A stretch of DNA of 64,000 bases from DASZIT01 sp963819695. Lineage in GTDB: Bacteria > Actinomycetota > Acidimicrobiia > Acidimicrobiales > RAAP-2. The stretch spans positions 1-64,000 of the forward strand of contig CAWFXD010000001.1 of assembly GCA_963819695.1 (NCBI GenBank), given 5' to 3'. The notes beneath the pieces were generated by a model, which was given only the letters and a program-made list of their open reading frames with translations, was not told the origin of the DNA and made no database searches. The first letter of the stretch is position 1; each line of letters opens with the position of its first letter. Made by a program: the position numbers and the translations under genes. This document shows positions 33,829 through 42,603 of the stretch, piece after piece.

Positions 33829-35205
33829 TTACAGCAGGGGAAAGTAACGGTCGAGTTCAAACTGGGTGACGTGGGCCTTGTACTGGGACCATTCTTCCCG
33901 TTTGTTACGGATGAACCACTCGAAGACGTGGTCGCCCAGGGTGTCGGCCACCAGCTCGGACGACGCCATCATCGCCAGGGCCTCGTTGAGGTCACCGGGC
34001 AGGTGGGCGATGCCCTTGGCCCGCAACTCGTCGCCGGTGAGGTCGAACAGGTTGGCGTCGGTCTCCGGCGGCAGCTCGTAGCCCTTCTCGATCCCCTGCA
34101 ACCCGGCGGCCAGGATCACCGCGAAGGCCAGGTACGGGTTGCAGGCGCTGTCCGGCGACCGGTACTCCACCCGGGTGGACTGGGACTTCCCCGTCTTGGT
34201 CACCGGGACCCGCACCAGCGCCGAACGGTTGTTGCGGGCCCAGGACATGTAGATGGGGGCTTCGTAGCCCGACACCAACCGCTTGTAGGAGTTGACCCAC
34301 TGGTTGGTCACCGCCGAGATCTCCCCGGCGTGGCGGAGCAGCCCGGCGATGAACCCCTCGGCCACCGCCGAGAGACCGCTGGCCCGTTCCGGATCGACGA
34401 AGGCGTTGGTGTCGTCCCGGAACAGGGACAGATGGGTGTGCATGCCCGAGCCCTGGACTCCCTCCAACGGCTTGGGCATGAAGCTGGCGTGCACCTGTTG
34501 TTGGCGGGCCATCTCCTTGACCACCAGCCGCACGGTCATCACCGTGTCGGCCATGGTCAGCGCGTCGGTGTAGCGCAGATCGATCTCGTGCTGGCTGGGG
34601 GCGTCCTCGTGCTGGGCGTGCTCGACGGGGATGCCCATCTCCTCGAGGGTGATGACCGTCCGCTGTCGGATGTCGCTGGTCCGGTCGGCCGCGGTCAACT
34701 CGAAATACGAGCCGTGGTCGAGGCCCTGGGGGCGGTGCGACGGATCCGCGTCGGCGAAGTAGAAGTACTCGATCTCCGGGGCCGCGTAGAAGGTGAAGCC
34801 GCTATGGTGCGCCCGCTCCAGGGTCCGGCGCAGCACGTGGCGCGGGCACCCCTGAAACGGGGAGCCGTCGAGGTTGACGATGTCACAGAAGACCCGGGCC
34901 ACCGGGGCGGCCAGCCCGTCGGTCTCCGGCCGGCCGAGGGTGGAGCCGTGGCCGCGCCCGTGCCAGGGGAGCAGTTGGAAGGTATTGACGTCCGGCCGGG
35001 CCAGGACATCGCTCTCCTGGACCCGGCTGAACCCGTCGATGGCCGATCCGTCGAAGGTCATCCCTTCGTCGAGCGCGTTCTCCAGCTCGGCCGGCGTGAT
35101 CGAGAAGGTCTTGGGCGTGCCGAGAACGTCGGTGAACCACAGCTGCACGAAACGGATGCCGCGCTCCTCCACCGTCTTGAGGACATACTCGCGCTGGCTT
35201 CTCAT
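33829..35205 (-). CDS. glnA: Glutamine synthetase, type I
   Basis: ATP-dependent condensation of glutamate and ammonia, dodecameric GSI fold, 458 residues. Beta-grasp domain with FTDVLGTPKTFSI and DGSAIDGFSRVQESD; catalytic part with EIEYFYF, HEDAPSQHEIDLRY, the ATP region KEMARQQQVHASFMPKPL, GSGMHTHLSLF, and NRSALVRVPV and YRSPDSACNPYLAFA. At the adenylylation-site position the sequence reads ANLFDLTGDE with no Tyr, so control by GlnE is unlikely; this is closer to the GSI-alpha or paralogous type than to GlnA1. It lies 22 bases behind the GSII gene. Confidence 0.92.
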   Translation of the reverse strand: MRSQREYVLKTVEERGIRFVQLWFTDVLGTPKTFSITPAELENALDEGMTFDGSAIDGFSRVQESDVLARPDVNTFQLLPWHGRGHGSTLGRPETDGLAAPVARVFCDIVNLDGSPFQGCPRHVLRRTLERAHHSGFTFYAAPEIEYFYFADADPSHRPQGLDHGSYFELTAADRTSDIRQRTVITLEEMGIPVEHAQHEDAPSQHEIDLRYTDALTMADTVMTVRLVVKEMARQQQVHASFMPKPLEGVQGSGMHTHLSLFRDDTNAFVDPERASGLSAVAEGFIAGLLRHAGEISAVTNQWVNSYKRLVSGYEAPIYMSWARNNRSALVRVPVTKTGKSQSTRVEYRSPDSACNPYLAFAVILAAGLQGIEKGYELPPETDANLFDLTGDELRAKGIAHLPGDLNEALAMMASSELVADTLGDHVFEWFIRNKREEWSQYKAHVTQFELDRYFPLL

Positions 35206-35227
35206 CGGTTCGGATGCCCCGGGATGA

Positions 35228-36238
35228 TCAACTCCCGGCCGCGTCGCCGCAAACGGTCTCCACCAGGATGGCGGTCACCTTGTAGGGATCCATGTTCGCG
35301 TTGGGACGCCGGTCCTCGAGCCAGCCCTTCTTGGCCTTGGCGACTCCCCAGGGAATGCGGATCGATGCCCCGCGGTCGGAGGTGCCGTAGGTGAACTTGG
35401 TGTAGTGGGCGGTCTCGTGGGCGCCGGTCAGCCGGGTCTCGATGCCGATCCCGTACACCGCGATGTGCTCGTCGACCCGCTTCCCGATGGCCTCGCAGCC
35501 GGCGATGATGGCGTCCCACCCACCCTCTTCCCGCATGGCCTTGGTGGAGAAGTTGGTGTGGGCGCCGGCCCCGTTCCAGTCGCCCAGGATCGGCTTCGGC
35601 TCCAGGGTGGCGTAGACCCCGAAGTCCTCGGCGATGCGGAAGAGCAGCCAGCGGGCCACCCACAGATGGTCGGAGATGTCCAGGGGGGAGAGGACCCCGA
35701 CCTGGAACTCCCACTGCCCCATCATCACCTCGGCGTTGGTGCCCTCGATGCCGATCCCGGCCTCGATGCAGGCGGCGGTGTGCCGCTCGACGATCTGGCG
35801 CCCGGGCATCTTGTCGCCGCCGACCCCGCAGTAGTACGGGCCCTGGGGGGCGGGGTAGCCGTGGGTCGGCCATCCCAACGGACGGCTGTCCTTGATGAAG
35901 GTGTACTCCTGCTCGATACCGAACATCGGCTCCTGGTCGGCGTACTCGGCGGCCACCTCCCGGAGGTGGGCCCGGGTGTTGGTGGGGTGCGGGGTCATGT
36001 CGGTGAGGAGCACTTCGGTCATGACCAGGATGTCGTTCGGGCCGCGCAGGGGGTCGGGGCAGGTGAAGACCGGCTGGAGCACGCAGTCGGAGTCGTGGCC
36101 GAGGGCCTGGTTGGTGCTCGAGCCGTCGAAGCCCCAGATGCCCGGCTGCTCGCCGTCGGGGATCACCTTGGTCTTGCTCCGCAGCAACGGTGACGGCTCG
36201 GTCCCATCGATCCAGATGTATTCGGCTTGGTACGGCAC
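35228..36238 (-). CDS. glnII: Glutamine synthetase, type II (eukaryotic-type)
   Basis: 336-residue GSII. Landmarks are IWGFDGSSTNQALGHDSD, PMFGIEQEYTFI, GPYYCGVGGDKMPGRQIVERH, GIEGTNAEVMMGQWEFQVG, NGAGAHTNFSTKAMREEGG, and SIRIPWGVAKAKKGWLEDRRP. GSII is found in many actinobacteria beside GSI and is typically induced under nitrogen limitation by GlnR. GTG start at 36238 with GAGGAG eight bases upstream. First gene of the run glnII-glnA-regulator-ATL; a GlnR-box-like array lies 82-108 bases upstream. Confidence 0.95.
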   Translation of the reverse strand: MPYQAEYIWIDGTEPSPLLRSKTKVIPDGEQPGIWGFDGSSTNQALGHDSDCVLQPVFTCPDPLRGPNDILVMTEVLLTDMTPHPTNTRAHLREVAAEYADQEPMFGIEQEYTFIKDSRPLGWPTHGYPAPQGPYYCGVGGDKMPGRQIVERHTAACIEAGIGIEGTNAEVMMGQWEFQVGVLSPLDISDHLWVARWLLFRIAEDFGVYATLEPKPILGDWNGAGAHTNFSTKAMREEGGWDAIIAGCEAIGKRVDEHIAVYGIGIETRLTGAHETAHYTKFTYGTSDRGASIRIPWGVAKAKKGWLEDRRPNANMDPYKVTAILVETVCGDAAGS

Positions 36239-36319
36239 TCGCGCTCCTCTGTTACTCGTGACCCGGGTCCCGGGTCGGCCATGTCCTCGGCCAACAAGGG
36301 CCTATCCTCACAGAGCGGG

Positions 36320-36346
36320 GTTTCCCGGCCGTTTCCCGATTGTGAA
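36320..36346 (-). promoter_or_regulatory. GlnR-box-like array upstream of glnII
   Basis: Read on the minus strand: TTCAC, six bases, GAAAC, six bases, GAAAC. The known GlnR site is gTnAc-n6-GaAAc repeated at 11-base spacing, so the first pair matches eight or nine of the defined positions with exact spacing and a third half-site continues the period. It lies 82-108 bases before the GTG of glnII. Confidence 0.5.
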
Positions 36347-36494
36347 CGGAGGATGAACACCCATGCCACTGTGCCTATCCGGCCTTGGAACCTCGACCCC
36401 GGTGGGGTTGGGAGACACAGTTTACGGCGCCCGATCCGGAGTTCGGCATCACCGGGCAGGGCCGGCTGGACCAGGGTCGATAGGGATGCGCCGG

Positions 36495-36500
36495 TAGTCT
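36495..36500 (+). promoter_or_regulatory. Putative -10 for leaderless nadE
   Basis: TAGTCT ends six bases before the ATG at 36507. Confidence 0.4.
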
Positions 36501-36506
36501 GCGTCC

Positions 36507-38159
36507 ATGACCCGACTGCGGTTGGCCGCCTGCCAGATCAACACGGTGGTCGGGGACCTCGAAGGGAATGCCGAGCGGGTCCTGGCCGCCTTGGCCACTG
36601 CCGAGGCATCCGGCGCCGACCTGGCGGTGTTCCCGGAGTTGACCATCACCGGCTACCCGCCGGAGGACCTGTTGAGCCGGCCCGCCTTCGTGGCCGAGAA
36701 CCTCGCGGTGTTCGACCGGCTGGCCGGATCGACCGGATCCTGTGTGGCGGTGATCGGCTTTGTCGACACCGACCCCGATGGGCACCTGATCAACGCGGCC
36801 GGGGTGTGTGCCCACGGGGAGGTGCTGGGCCGTTACGGGAAGCGCCTGCTCCCCAACTACGGGGTGTTCGACGAACAGCGCTGGTTCACCCCCGGGACCG
36901 AGCCCTTGACCACCCACCTGGTGGCCGGAGTCCCGGTGGGCGTCACCGTGTGCGAGGACATCTGGTTCCCCGGCGGGCCGGCGGTCTCCCAGGCCGGGGC
37001 CGGGGCCCGGTTGATCGTCAACCTCAATGCCTCGCCCTATTCGCAGGGACGCCGGGGCGAACGGCTCACGATGTTGGGCGACCGGGTGGCCGAGACCGGG
37101 TGCGTCATCGCCTACGTCAACCAGATCGGCGGACAGGACGAACTCGTCTTCGACGGCGCCTCGGTGGTGATGTCGGCGGACGGTGAGTTGCTCGGAGGCG
37201 CGGCCCAGTTCCGCGAGGAGCTGCTCATCGTCGACGTGGAGGTCGACGGGGACGGGTCGAGTCCGCAGCCGGTGAGAAGCCTCACCCCGCCCCTCGAACC
37301 CGACGCCGAGGTCTACGAGGCCCTGGTCCTCGGGACCCGTGACTATGTGGCCAAGAACGGGTTCAACGACGCGGTGATCGGCCTGTCCGGCGGCATCGAC
37401 TCGTCGCTGGTGGCGGCCATCGCGGTGGACGCCCTGGGGGCCGACAACGTGCACGGGGTGACCATGCCGTCGCGGTACTCGAGCCGCGGCTCGGTGGACG
37501 ACGCCGTCACCCTGGCCGCCCATCTGGGCATCGACATCGCCACCGCCCCCATCGAGGGCGCCCACCGCACCCTGGCTTCGGTGCTGACGCCGCTGCTCGG
37601 ATCCGAGCCGGAGGGGCTGACCGACGAGAACCTCCAGTCCCGGATCCGGGGGGTGTTGTTGATGGCCCTGTCCAACGCCAACGACTGGATCGTGCTGACC
37701 ACCGGGAACAAGAGCGAGATGGCCACCGGCTACTCGACGCTGTACGGCGACTCGGCCGGGGGCTTCGCGGTCATCAAGGACGTGGAGAAGACACTCGTCT
37801 ACCGGCTCTGCCGTTACCGAAACCAGCGGGCCGGTTTCGACCTCATCCCCGAACCGGTCCTGACCAAGGCCCCGTCGGCCGAACTCCGACCCGACCAGCG
37901 CGACGACGAGTCGCTCCCGCCCTACGACGTCCTGGATCCGATCCTGGCCGGCTACGTGGAGGGCGATCACTCGCCGGAGGAATTGGTCGCCGCCGGGTTC
38001 GACCGGCAGGCGGTGGGACAGGTGGTGCGTCTGGTCGACCGGGCCGAGTACAAACGCCGCCAGATGCCCCCCGGTGTCCGCATCTCCCGCAAGGCGTTCG
38101 GCAAGGATCGGCGGATGCCCATCACCAATCAGTACCGTTCGGGGGCCACCCGTGTCTGA
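36507..38159 (+). CDS. nadE: Glutamine-hydrolysing NAD+ synthetase
   Basis: Last step of NAD synthesis: deamido-NAD plus ATP, with ammonia taken from glutamine. The N-terminal nitrilase-type glutaminase domain has Glu (AVFPELTITGYPPED), Lys (YGKRLLPNYGVFDE) and Cys (GVTVCEDIWFPGG). The C-terminal synthetase has the P-loop GLSGGIDSSLVAAIAVDALG, MPSRYSSRGSVDDA, TTGNKSEMATGYSTLYGD and the C-terminal KAFGKDRRMPITNQYR. 550 residues is usual for the short two-domain form. It is divergent from glnII, whose product (glutamine) it consumes. Confidence 0.95.
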   Translation: MTRLRLAACQINTVVGDLEGNAERVLAALATAEASGADLAVFPELTITGYPPEDLLSRPAFVAENLAVFDRLAGSTGSCVAVIGFVDTDPDGHLINAAGVCAHGEVLGRYGKRLLPNYGVFDEQRWFTPGTEPLTTHLVAGVPVGVTVCEDIWFPGGPAVSQAGAGARLIVNLNASPYSQGRRGERLTMLGDRVAETGCVIAYVNQIGGQDELVFDGASVVMSADGELLGGAAQFREELLIVDVEVDGDGSSPQPVRSLTPPLEPDAEVYEALVLGTRDYVAKNGFNDAVIGLSGGIDSSLVAAIAVDALGADNVHGVTMPSRYSSRGSVDDAVTLAAHLGIDIATAPIEGAHRTLASVLTPLLGSEPEGLTDENLQSRIRGVLLMALSNANDWIVLTTGNKSEMATGYSTLYGDSAGGFAVIKDVEKTLVYRLCRYRNQRAGFDLIPEPVLTKAPSAELRPDQRDDESLPPYDVLDPILAGYVEGDHSPEELVAAGFDRQAVGQVVRLVDRAEYKRRQMPPGVRISRKAFGKDRRMPITNQYRSGATRV

Positions 38160-38835
38160 GGTGGACGACACCGACGGCCACCGGTTGCCGTTGCCGCTGA
38201 GCACCGCCGCCGACCTGATCGGGGGGTACCGGTGGATCGAGCACGCCCTCTACGAGGTGCTCGGCTCCTGGGTCACCGACATCCCGTTGCCGGGGGTGGC
38301 GGTCCATCTCGACGCCCAGAGCACCCGGCACGCCTGGCACGCCTCTCTGTGGGCCGACCGGTTGCCGGTGTTGCACGGCGTCGATCCCGACACCCTGACC
38401 AAGCCCCCCGATCCGGCGGGCGCCGTCCTCACCACCCTGGCCGGGAGCGCACCGCTCCCCGGGACCCCGGTCACCGCCGGGTGGGCGTGGGACAGCGCCG
38501 ACGACGACCGCCCGCCACCCGATCCCCCCGGGGCGCTGCCCCGGCTGGCCGGTCTGTACCGGGTGGTGCTCCCCCGCTTGGTGGTGAGCTACGAATACCA
38601 CCTCCGCGCCGCCTCCGCGGTGACCGATGCCCCGTTGATCCGGGCGTTGCGCCTGATCCTGGCCGACGAGATCGAGGACTGGCACGCCGGGGAGAGACTG
38701 GTCCAACGCCTGGTGACCCGTCCCCACGACGTGGAGGCGGTCTACGGGTTTCAGCAGCGTCTCGAACTGGCCGCGGTCGGATCGTCGCTCGCCTCCGGCC
38801 TGGTGAGGTTCCCCGCCGGCGTCGGTTCCCGCTGA
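38152..38835 (+). CDS. Uncharacterised, possibly ferritin-like helical protein
   Basis: About 227 residues from a GTG at 38152, overlapping the nadE stop by eight bases. Helical blocks (GGYRWIEHALYEVLGSWV, STRHAWHASLWADRLPVLHG, SYEYHLRAASAVTDAPLIR, LADEIEDWHAGERLV) carry Glu and His at spacings seen in ferritin-like four-helix bundles, with a Pro-rich insert in the middle. I do not recognise a named family, and metal binding is a guess. Coupled to nadE by overlap. Confidence 0.7.
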   Translation: MSEVDDTDGHRLPLPLSTAADLIGGYRWIEHALYEVLGSWVTDIPLPGVAVHLDAQSTRHAWHASLWADRLPVLHGVDPDTLTKPPDPAGAVLTTLAGSAPLPGTPVTAGWAWDSADDDRPPPDPPGALPRLAGLYRVVLPRLVVSYEYHLRAASAVTDAPLIRALRLILADEIEDWHAGERLVQRLVTRPHDVEAVYGFQQRLELAAVGSSLASGLVRFPAGVGSR

Positions 38836-39101
38836 CGTCCGGGGGGCGGTTCCCGACCCGGCTGGCCAGCGGCGAGATGGGCTGGCACTGGCGGTGACCA
38901 GGGGCCGAAATGGGTCGAAACGGGGCCATATGCAGGGCCTGCCGCTCGGGGGGGTTGACGCGTCCGGTAAACTTCGAGGGCAGCGATAGTTGCACCCACG
39001 AGCGTCAGAGCTAATCGAGCGAAGCACCGATGAGGTGTGGACAGGGCGGATGCGCTCCGATTGGATCGGCGGCCCCCACCCTGTGGGGAGAACGAAGGAC
39101 C

Positions 39102-40046
39102 GTGAAGTTGGCAAAGGAGCGCCTCGAAAGAGACGACGAAGACCTGGTACGACTGTATCTGACCGATATTGGTCAGTACCCATTGTTGACCAAGGACGAC
39201 GAAGTCCGTCTGGCCCAGGCCATCGAAGCCGGCCGGGAATCGGACGCCACGCTGGCTTCGGCACCCAAGGGCCTCACCCCGGCCAAGCGGCGTGAGCTTC
39301 GGCGCACCACCCTCCAGGGTGAGCAGGCTCAGCAGACCTTCGTGCAGTCCAACCTCCGGCTGGTCGTCTCCATCGCCAAGAAGTACCAGGCGTCGGGTCT
39401 TCCCCTGCTCGATCTCATCCAAGAGGGCAACCTGGGCCTCATGCACGCGGTCGAGAAGTTCGACTGGCGCAAGGGCTTCAAGTTCTCCACCTATGCCACC
39501 TGGTGGATCCGCCAGGCCATCACCCGCGGCATCGCCAACACCGGCCGCACCATCCGCCTCCCCGTCCATGCCGGCGACACCCTGGCCCGGGTGCAGAAGG
39601 CCCAGGCCCGCCTCGAGCTCAAGTACGGCCGTCCGGCCACCTTGGCCGAACTCGGCGCCGAAGTCGAGATGCCGGAGGACAAGTTGGTGGAGGCGTTGCG
39701 CTTCCGAGCCGAGCCCCTCTCCCTCTCCGAGCCGCTCCGGGAGGACGGCGACGCCGAACTCGGCGATGTCGTCGAAGACCGGTCGGCGGAGTCGCCGTTC
39801 GAGGTGGCCGCCGTCTCCCTGCTTCCCGACGAGATCGGCCGGCTGCTGTCCCCCCTCGACGAGCGGGAGCGGGAGATCCTCCGGCTTCGCTTCGGCCTCG
39901 ACCGGGGCGAGCCCCGCACGCTCGAGGAAGTCGGCGAGCACTTCAACCTGACCCGCGAGCGGATCCGCCAGATCGAGGCCCGGGCCATGTCCAAGCTGCG
40001 CCATCCCTCCTCGGACACCGGCGCCCGCGATCTCCTGACCGTCTGA
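39102..40046 (+). CDS. Sigma-70 family RNA polymerase sigma factor (group 1/2)
   Basis: A 314-residue sigma factor. Region 1.2 DLVRLYLTDIGQYPLLTKDDE, region 2 with NLRLVVSIAKKYQASGLPLL, DLIQEGNLGLMHAVEKFDWR, KGFKFSTYATWWIRQAITR, region 3 RTIRLPVHAGDTLARV, and region 4 EREREILRLRFGLDRGEPRT and LTREIRQIEARA-like end. It lacks the long acidic N-terminus of the actinobacterial housekeeping factor, so it may be a principal-like (SigB/HrdD type) factor. GTG 39102 follows AAGGA; the frame upstream to 39030 is unconserved. The 266 bases before it hold no gene. Confidence 0.9.
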   Translation: MKLAKERLERDDEDLVRLYLTDIGQYPLLTKDDEVRLAQAIEAGRESDATLASAPKGLTPAKRRELRRTTLQGEQAQQTFVQSNLRLVVSIAKKYQASGLPLLDLIQEGNLGLMHAVEKFDWRKGFKFSTYATWWIRQAITRGIANTGRTIRLPVHAGDTLARVQKAQARLELKYGRPATLAELGAEVEMPEDKLVEALRFRAEPLSLSEPLREDGDAELGDVVEDRSAESPFEVAAVSLLPDEIGRLLSPLDEREREILRLRFGLDRGEPRTLEEVGEHFNLTRERIRQIEARAMSKLRHPSSDTGARDLLTV

Positions 40047-40148
40047 CCGCCCGCCGGCTCCGCCCGGGCGCCTCCCGGGTGGCCGCCTCTCCCTGGGTTG
40101 GCGGATCGGGAGGACAGCAGTGCGCCTGACGGGGTACGCTCCCCGACT

Positions 40149-40223
40149 ATGAAGAAGCTGATCATTCTGGCCATCATCGTTGCCCTGGGTGTCGTCGCCG
40201 CCAAGCGGCTCCGTCCCACCTGA
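40149..40223 (+). CDS. Putative 24-residue membrane peptide
   Basis: ATG 40149 opens a 24-residue peptide: KK, a hydrophobic stretch of about 14 residues (LIILAIIVALGVVA), then AKRLRPT. The beginning resembles the start of actinobacterial DLW-39 small proteins, but the DLW part is absent. TACGCT lies eight bases before the ATG (40135-40140), so a leaderless mRNA is possible. Expression is unproven. Confidence 0.35.
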   Translation: MKKLIILAIIVALGVVAAKRLRPT

Positions 40224-40296
40224 GCCAACCGGCCGGGCCTCGGCCCGGCCACCCGGGTTCGGGCACGGGGTGCGCCTCGTGCGGCAGGGCTGAGAA

Positions 40297-41088
40297 CTAA
40301 GAAATACGGGGTCGGCGGGCGATCCGCCAAGCCACCAGCGCGCCGGCGGTTGCCGCCGCGGTGGCCCCCGCCACCATGGCCGTAGCCGGAAGGCTGGGGA
40401 CGCTGACCCGGTCGCGCAGTCGTACCGGTTTGGTGAACTGCATGATCTCCCAGTCGCGTTCGTGGGCGGCCTTGGCCAGCACCCGGTCGGGATTCACCGC
40501 CACCGGATGGCCGACCGCCTCGAGCATGGGAAGGTCGGTATAGGAATCCGAGTAGGCCGACGATCCGGCCAGGTCGATGCCTTCCTTGGCCGCCAGTTCG
40601 ACCATCGCCTCCGCCTTGAACGGGCCGTAGGCGTAGAACTCCATCTCCCCCGCGTACCGGCCGTCCTCGTCGACCACCGCCCGGGTGGCGATGCATCCGT
40701 CGACTCCCAGGTGCTCGGCCAGCGGTTGGACGATCTCCTCGGGTGACGCCGACACCAGGTAGACCTTGTGGCCGGCCGCCCGGTGGGCCTCGATGAGGTC
40801 CAGCGCCTCGGCGTAGATGATCGGCTCCACCGTCTCTTCGAGGGCTTCCCGGACGATGTCGCGGATCAGCTGTTGGTCCCACCCCTTGGTCAGGGTCAGC
40901 ATCGACTCACGGACCCGGGCCAGCTTCTGCTCGCTGGCCCCGAGGTGCAGGTAGACGATCTGGGAGACCACCGCCCGGGCGACCAGGCGGCGGTTGATCA
41001 GCCCGCCGCGATAGAACGGCCGGCCGAAGGCGGCGATGGACGCCTTGGCGATGACCGTCTTGTCGAGGTCGAAGAAGGCGGCCAGCAA
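40297..41088 (-). CDS. HAD-IB family phosphatase with C-terminal membrane helix
   Basis: A 263-residue HAD hydrolase of the SerB-like IB group. Motif I FFDLDKTVIA, motif II VYLVSASPEE, Lys in FKAEAMVEL, motif IV YSDSYTDLPMLEAVG. A C-terminal hydrophobic stretch (about 236-256, ATAMVAGATAAATAGALVAW) followed by RIARR suggests membrane anchoring. Natural substrate unknown; phosphoserine and lipid-phosphate roles are both possible. It is four bases beyond the end of the TrkA gene and likely in its operon. Confidence 0.85.
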   Translation of the reverse strand: MLAAFFDLDKTVIAKASIAAFGRPFYRGGLINRRLVARAVVSQIVYLHLGASEQKLARVRESMLTLTKGWDQQLIRDIVREALEETVEPIIYAEALDLIEAHRAAGHKVYLVSASPEEIVQPLAEHLGVDGCIATRAVVDEDGRYAGEMEFYAYGPFKAEAMVELAAKEGIDLAGSSAYSDSYTDLPMLEAVGHPVAVNPDRVLAKAAHERDWEIMQFTKPVRLRDRVSVPSLPATAMVAGATAAATAGALVAWRIARRPRIS

Positions 41089-41092
41089 TCTG

Positions 41093-41755
41093 TCAATGCC
41101 CCACGAGCAGTTTGCGGACGTCGTCTTCGGCGTCGGCGGTCACCAGCACCAGCACCTCGTCACCCGCGGCCAGCCGGGTGTCCCCCCGGGGGACGATCAG
41201 CCGGTCGTCGCGCACCACCGCCACCACGGTGGCCTCGCGGGGGATCCCGAGGTCGACCAGTGTGGACCCGCCGGCCGGCGAGTCTTCCGCCAGGGTCACC
41301 TCCACCAGGTGGGCATTCCCGCCCTCGAAGCGGAGCAGACGGACCAGGGAGCCGACCGAGACGGCTTCCTCCACCAGCGCGGTGAGGAGCTGGGGTGTCG
41401 ACACGGATACGTCGACGCCCCAGCTTTCGGTGAACAGCCATTGGTTCTTGGGGTGGTTGACCCGGGCCACCACCCGGGGCACCGCGAACTCCTGCTTGGC
41501 CAGCAGCGAGACCACCAGGTTGTCCTCGTCATCGCCGGTGGCCGCCACCACCACGTCGACGGTGGCCAGGCCGGCGGCGTCGAGGGACGACACCTCGCAG
41601 GCGTCGGCCACCACCCAGGTGACATCGAGGCTGTCCCGGGTCCGGGCGACCAGGTCGTGGTCCTTGTCGATGAGGAGCACGTCGTGTCCGCCGTCGTGCA
41701 GGTCGGAGGCGATGGCGGTGCCCACGCTCCCGGCTCCGGCGATGGCCACCTTCAC
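41093..41755 (-). CDS. ceoC: TrkA-type K+ regulatory protein (second of pair)
   Basis: A 220-residue RCK protein: TrkA-N Rossmann domain (MKVAIAGAGSVGTAIASDLH with GxGxxG, LLIDKDHDLVA) and TrkA-C domain (PAGGSTLVDLGIPREATVVA, RLAAGDEVLVLVT). Such subunits bind NAD(H) or nucleotides and gate K+ transporters from the cytoplasm. Start overlaps the stop of the upstream TrkA gene by four bases. Symbol follows the mycobacterial CeoB/CeoC pair. Confidence 0.88.
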   Translation of the reverse strand: MKVAIAGAGSVGTAIASDLHDGGHDVLLIDKDHDLVARTRDSLDVTWVVADACEVSSLDAAGLATVDVVVAATGDDEDNLVVSLLAKQEFAVPRVVARVNHPKNQWLFTESWGVDVSVSTPQLLTALVEEAVSVGSLVRLLRFEGGNAHLVEVTLAEDSPAGGSTLVDLGIPREATVVAVVRDDRLIVPRGDTRLAAGDEVLVLVTADAEDDVRKLLVGH

Positions 41756-42498
41756 CGTGCCCCGTCCTCGTCATCGAGATCTTCCCTCGGCACCGGGGTG
41801 CCGGCGATGACCCTCACCGGGCTGTCGTCGTCCCGGAGGTCGGGGGTGGCGAACCGTTCCTCGAAGGCCGGCTTGCCGGCGTCGGAGACCACGAAGTGGA
41901 GCACGTCCCCATCTTGGCCGACGAGATCGTCGATATCGAGGCGGGCGACTCCCGCCCGGGTGACCGAAACCAGGATGACCTCTCCGGGCACATTGAGGTC
42001 GGCCAGCCGCTTGCCGGCGAACTTCTCATGGAGCTCGCGTTCGACCAGCGTCAGGGTCCCGGTCGGGTCGGTCCATTCGACCTCACCCTCCCCGGGAACC
42101 AGCCGCCGGCGCACCTGGTCGATGGTCCACGAGACGGTGGCCACGGTGGGAATCCCGAGGCGCAGGTAGATCTGGGCCCGACGCGGGTCGTAGATGCGGG
42201 CCACCACATTGGGGATCTCGTAGGTCTCCCGGGCGATGCGGGCGGTGAGGATGTTGGAGTTGTCGCCGCTGGTGACCGCGGCCAGCGACGCCGCCTTGGC
42301 CGCGCCGGCCTGGTCGAGGGTGTCGCGATCGAACCCGGAACCGACCAGCAGGGTGCCCGGCCAATCAGGGGGGAGCCGGCGAAACGCCTTGGCGTTGCGG
42401 TCGATGATCGCCACCGAGTGGCCCTGATCGATCAGGCCGGTGGCCAACCCCGAACCGACTCGCCCACATCCCACGACGATTATGTGCACGCGGACCAT
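41752..42498 (-). CDS. ceoB: TrkA-type K+ regulatory protein (first of pair)
   Basis: A 248-residue RCK protein beginning VHIIVVGCGRVGSGLATGLI (GxGxxG), with Asp of VAIIDRN binding the adenosine ribose, SGDNSNILTARIARE, and a C-terminal TrkA-C domain (GEVILVSVTRAGVARLDI). The open frame extends far upstream through the antisense of the permease, but the family start is ATG 42498. Divergent from the KimA-like permease with 105 bases between, so the pair probably controls it. Confidence 0.88.
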   Translation of the reverse strand: MVRVHIIVVGCGRVGSGLATGLIDQGHSVAIIDRNAKAFRRLPPDWPGTLLVGSGFDRDTLDQAGAAKAASLAAVTSGDNSNILTARIARETYEIPNVVARIYDPRRAQIYLRLGIPTVATVSWTIDQVRRRLVPGEGEVEWTDPTGTLTLVERELHEKFAGKRLADLNVPGEVILVSVTRAGVARLDIDDLVGQDGDVLHFVVSDAGKPAFEERFATPDLRDDDSPVRVIAGTPVPREDLDDEDGAR

Positions 42499-42603
42499 GC
42501 AACACGCCAAAAGGGGATATGACAACTCCTGGCCGCCCCGCCGGCCGGCGCCGGGCGGATCAGGCGTGCGGTCGGCGGGTTCCGTCCGTGTTTTACTGAA
42601 TGG

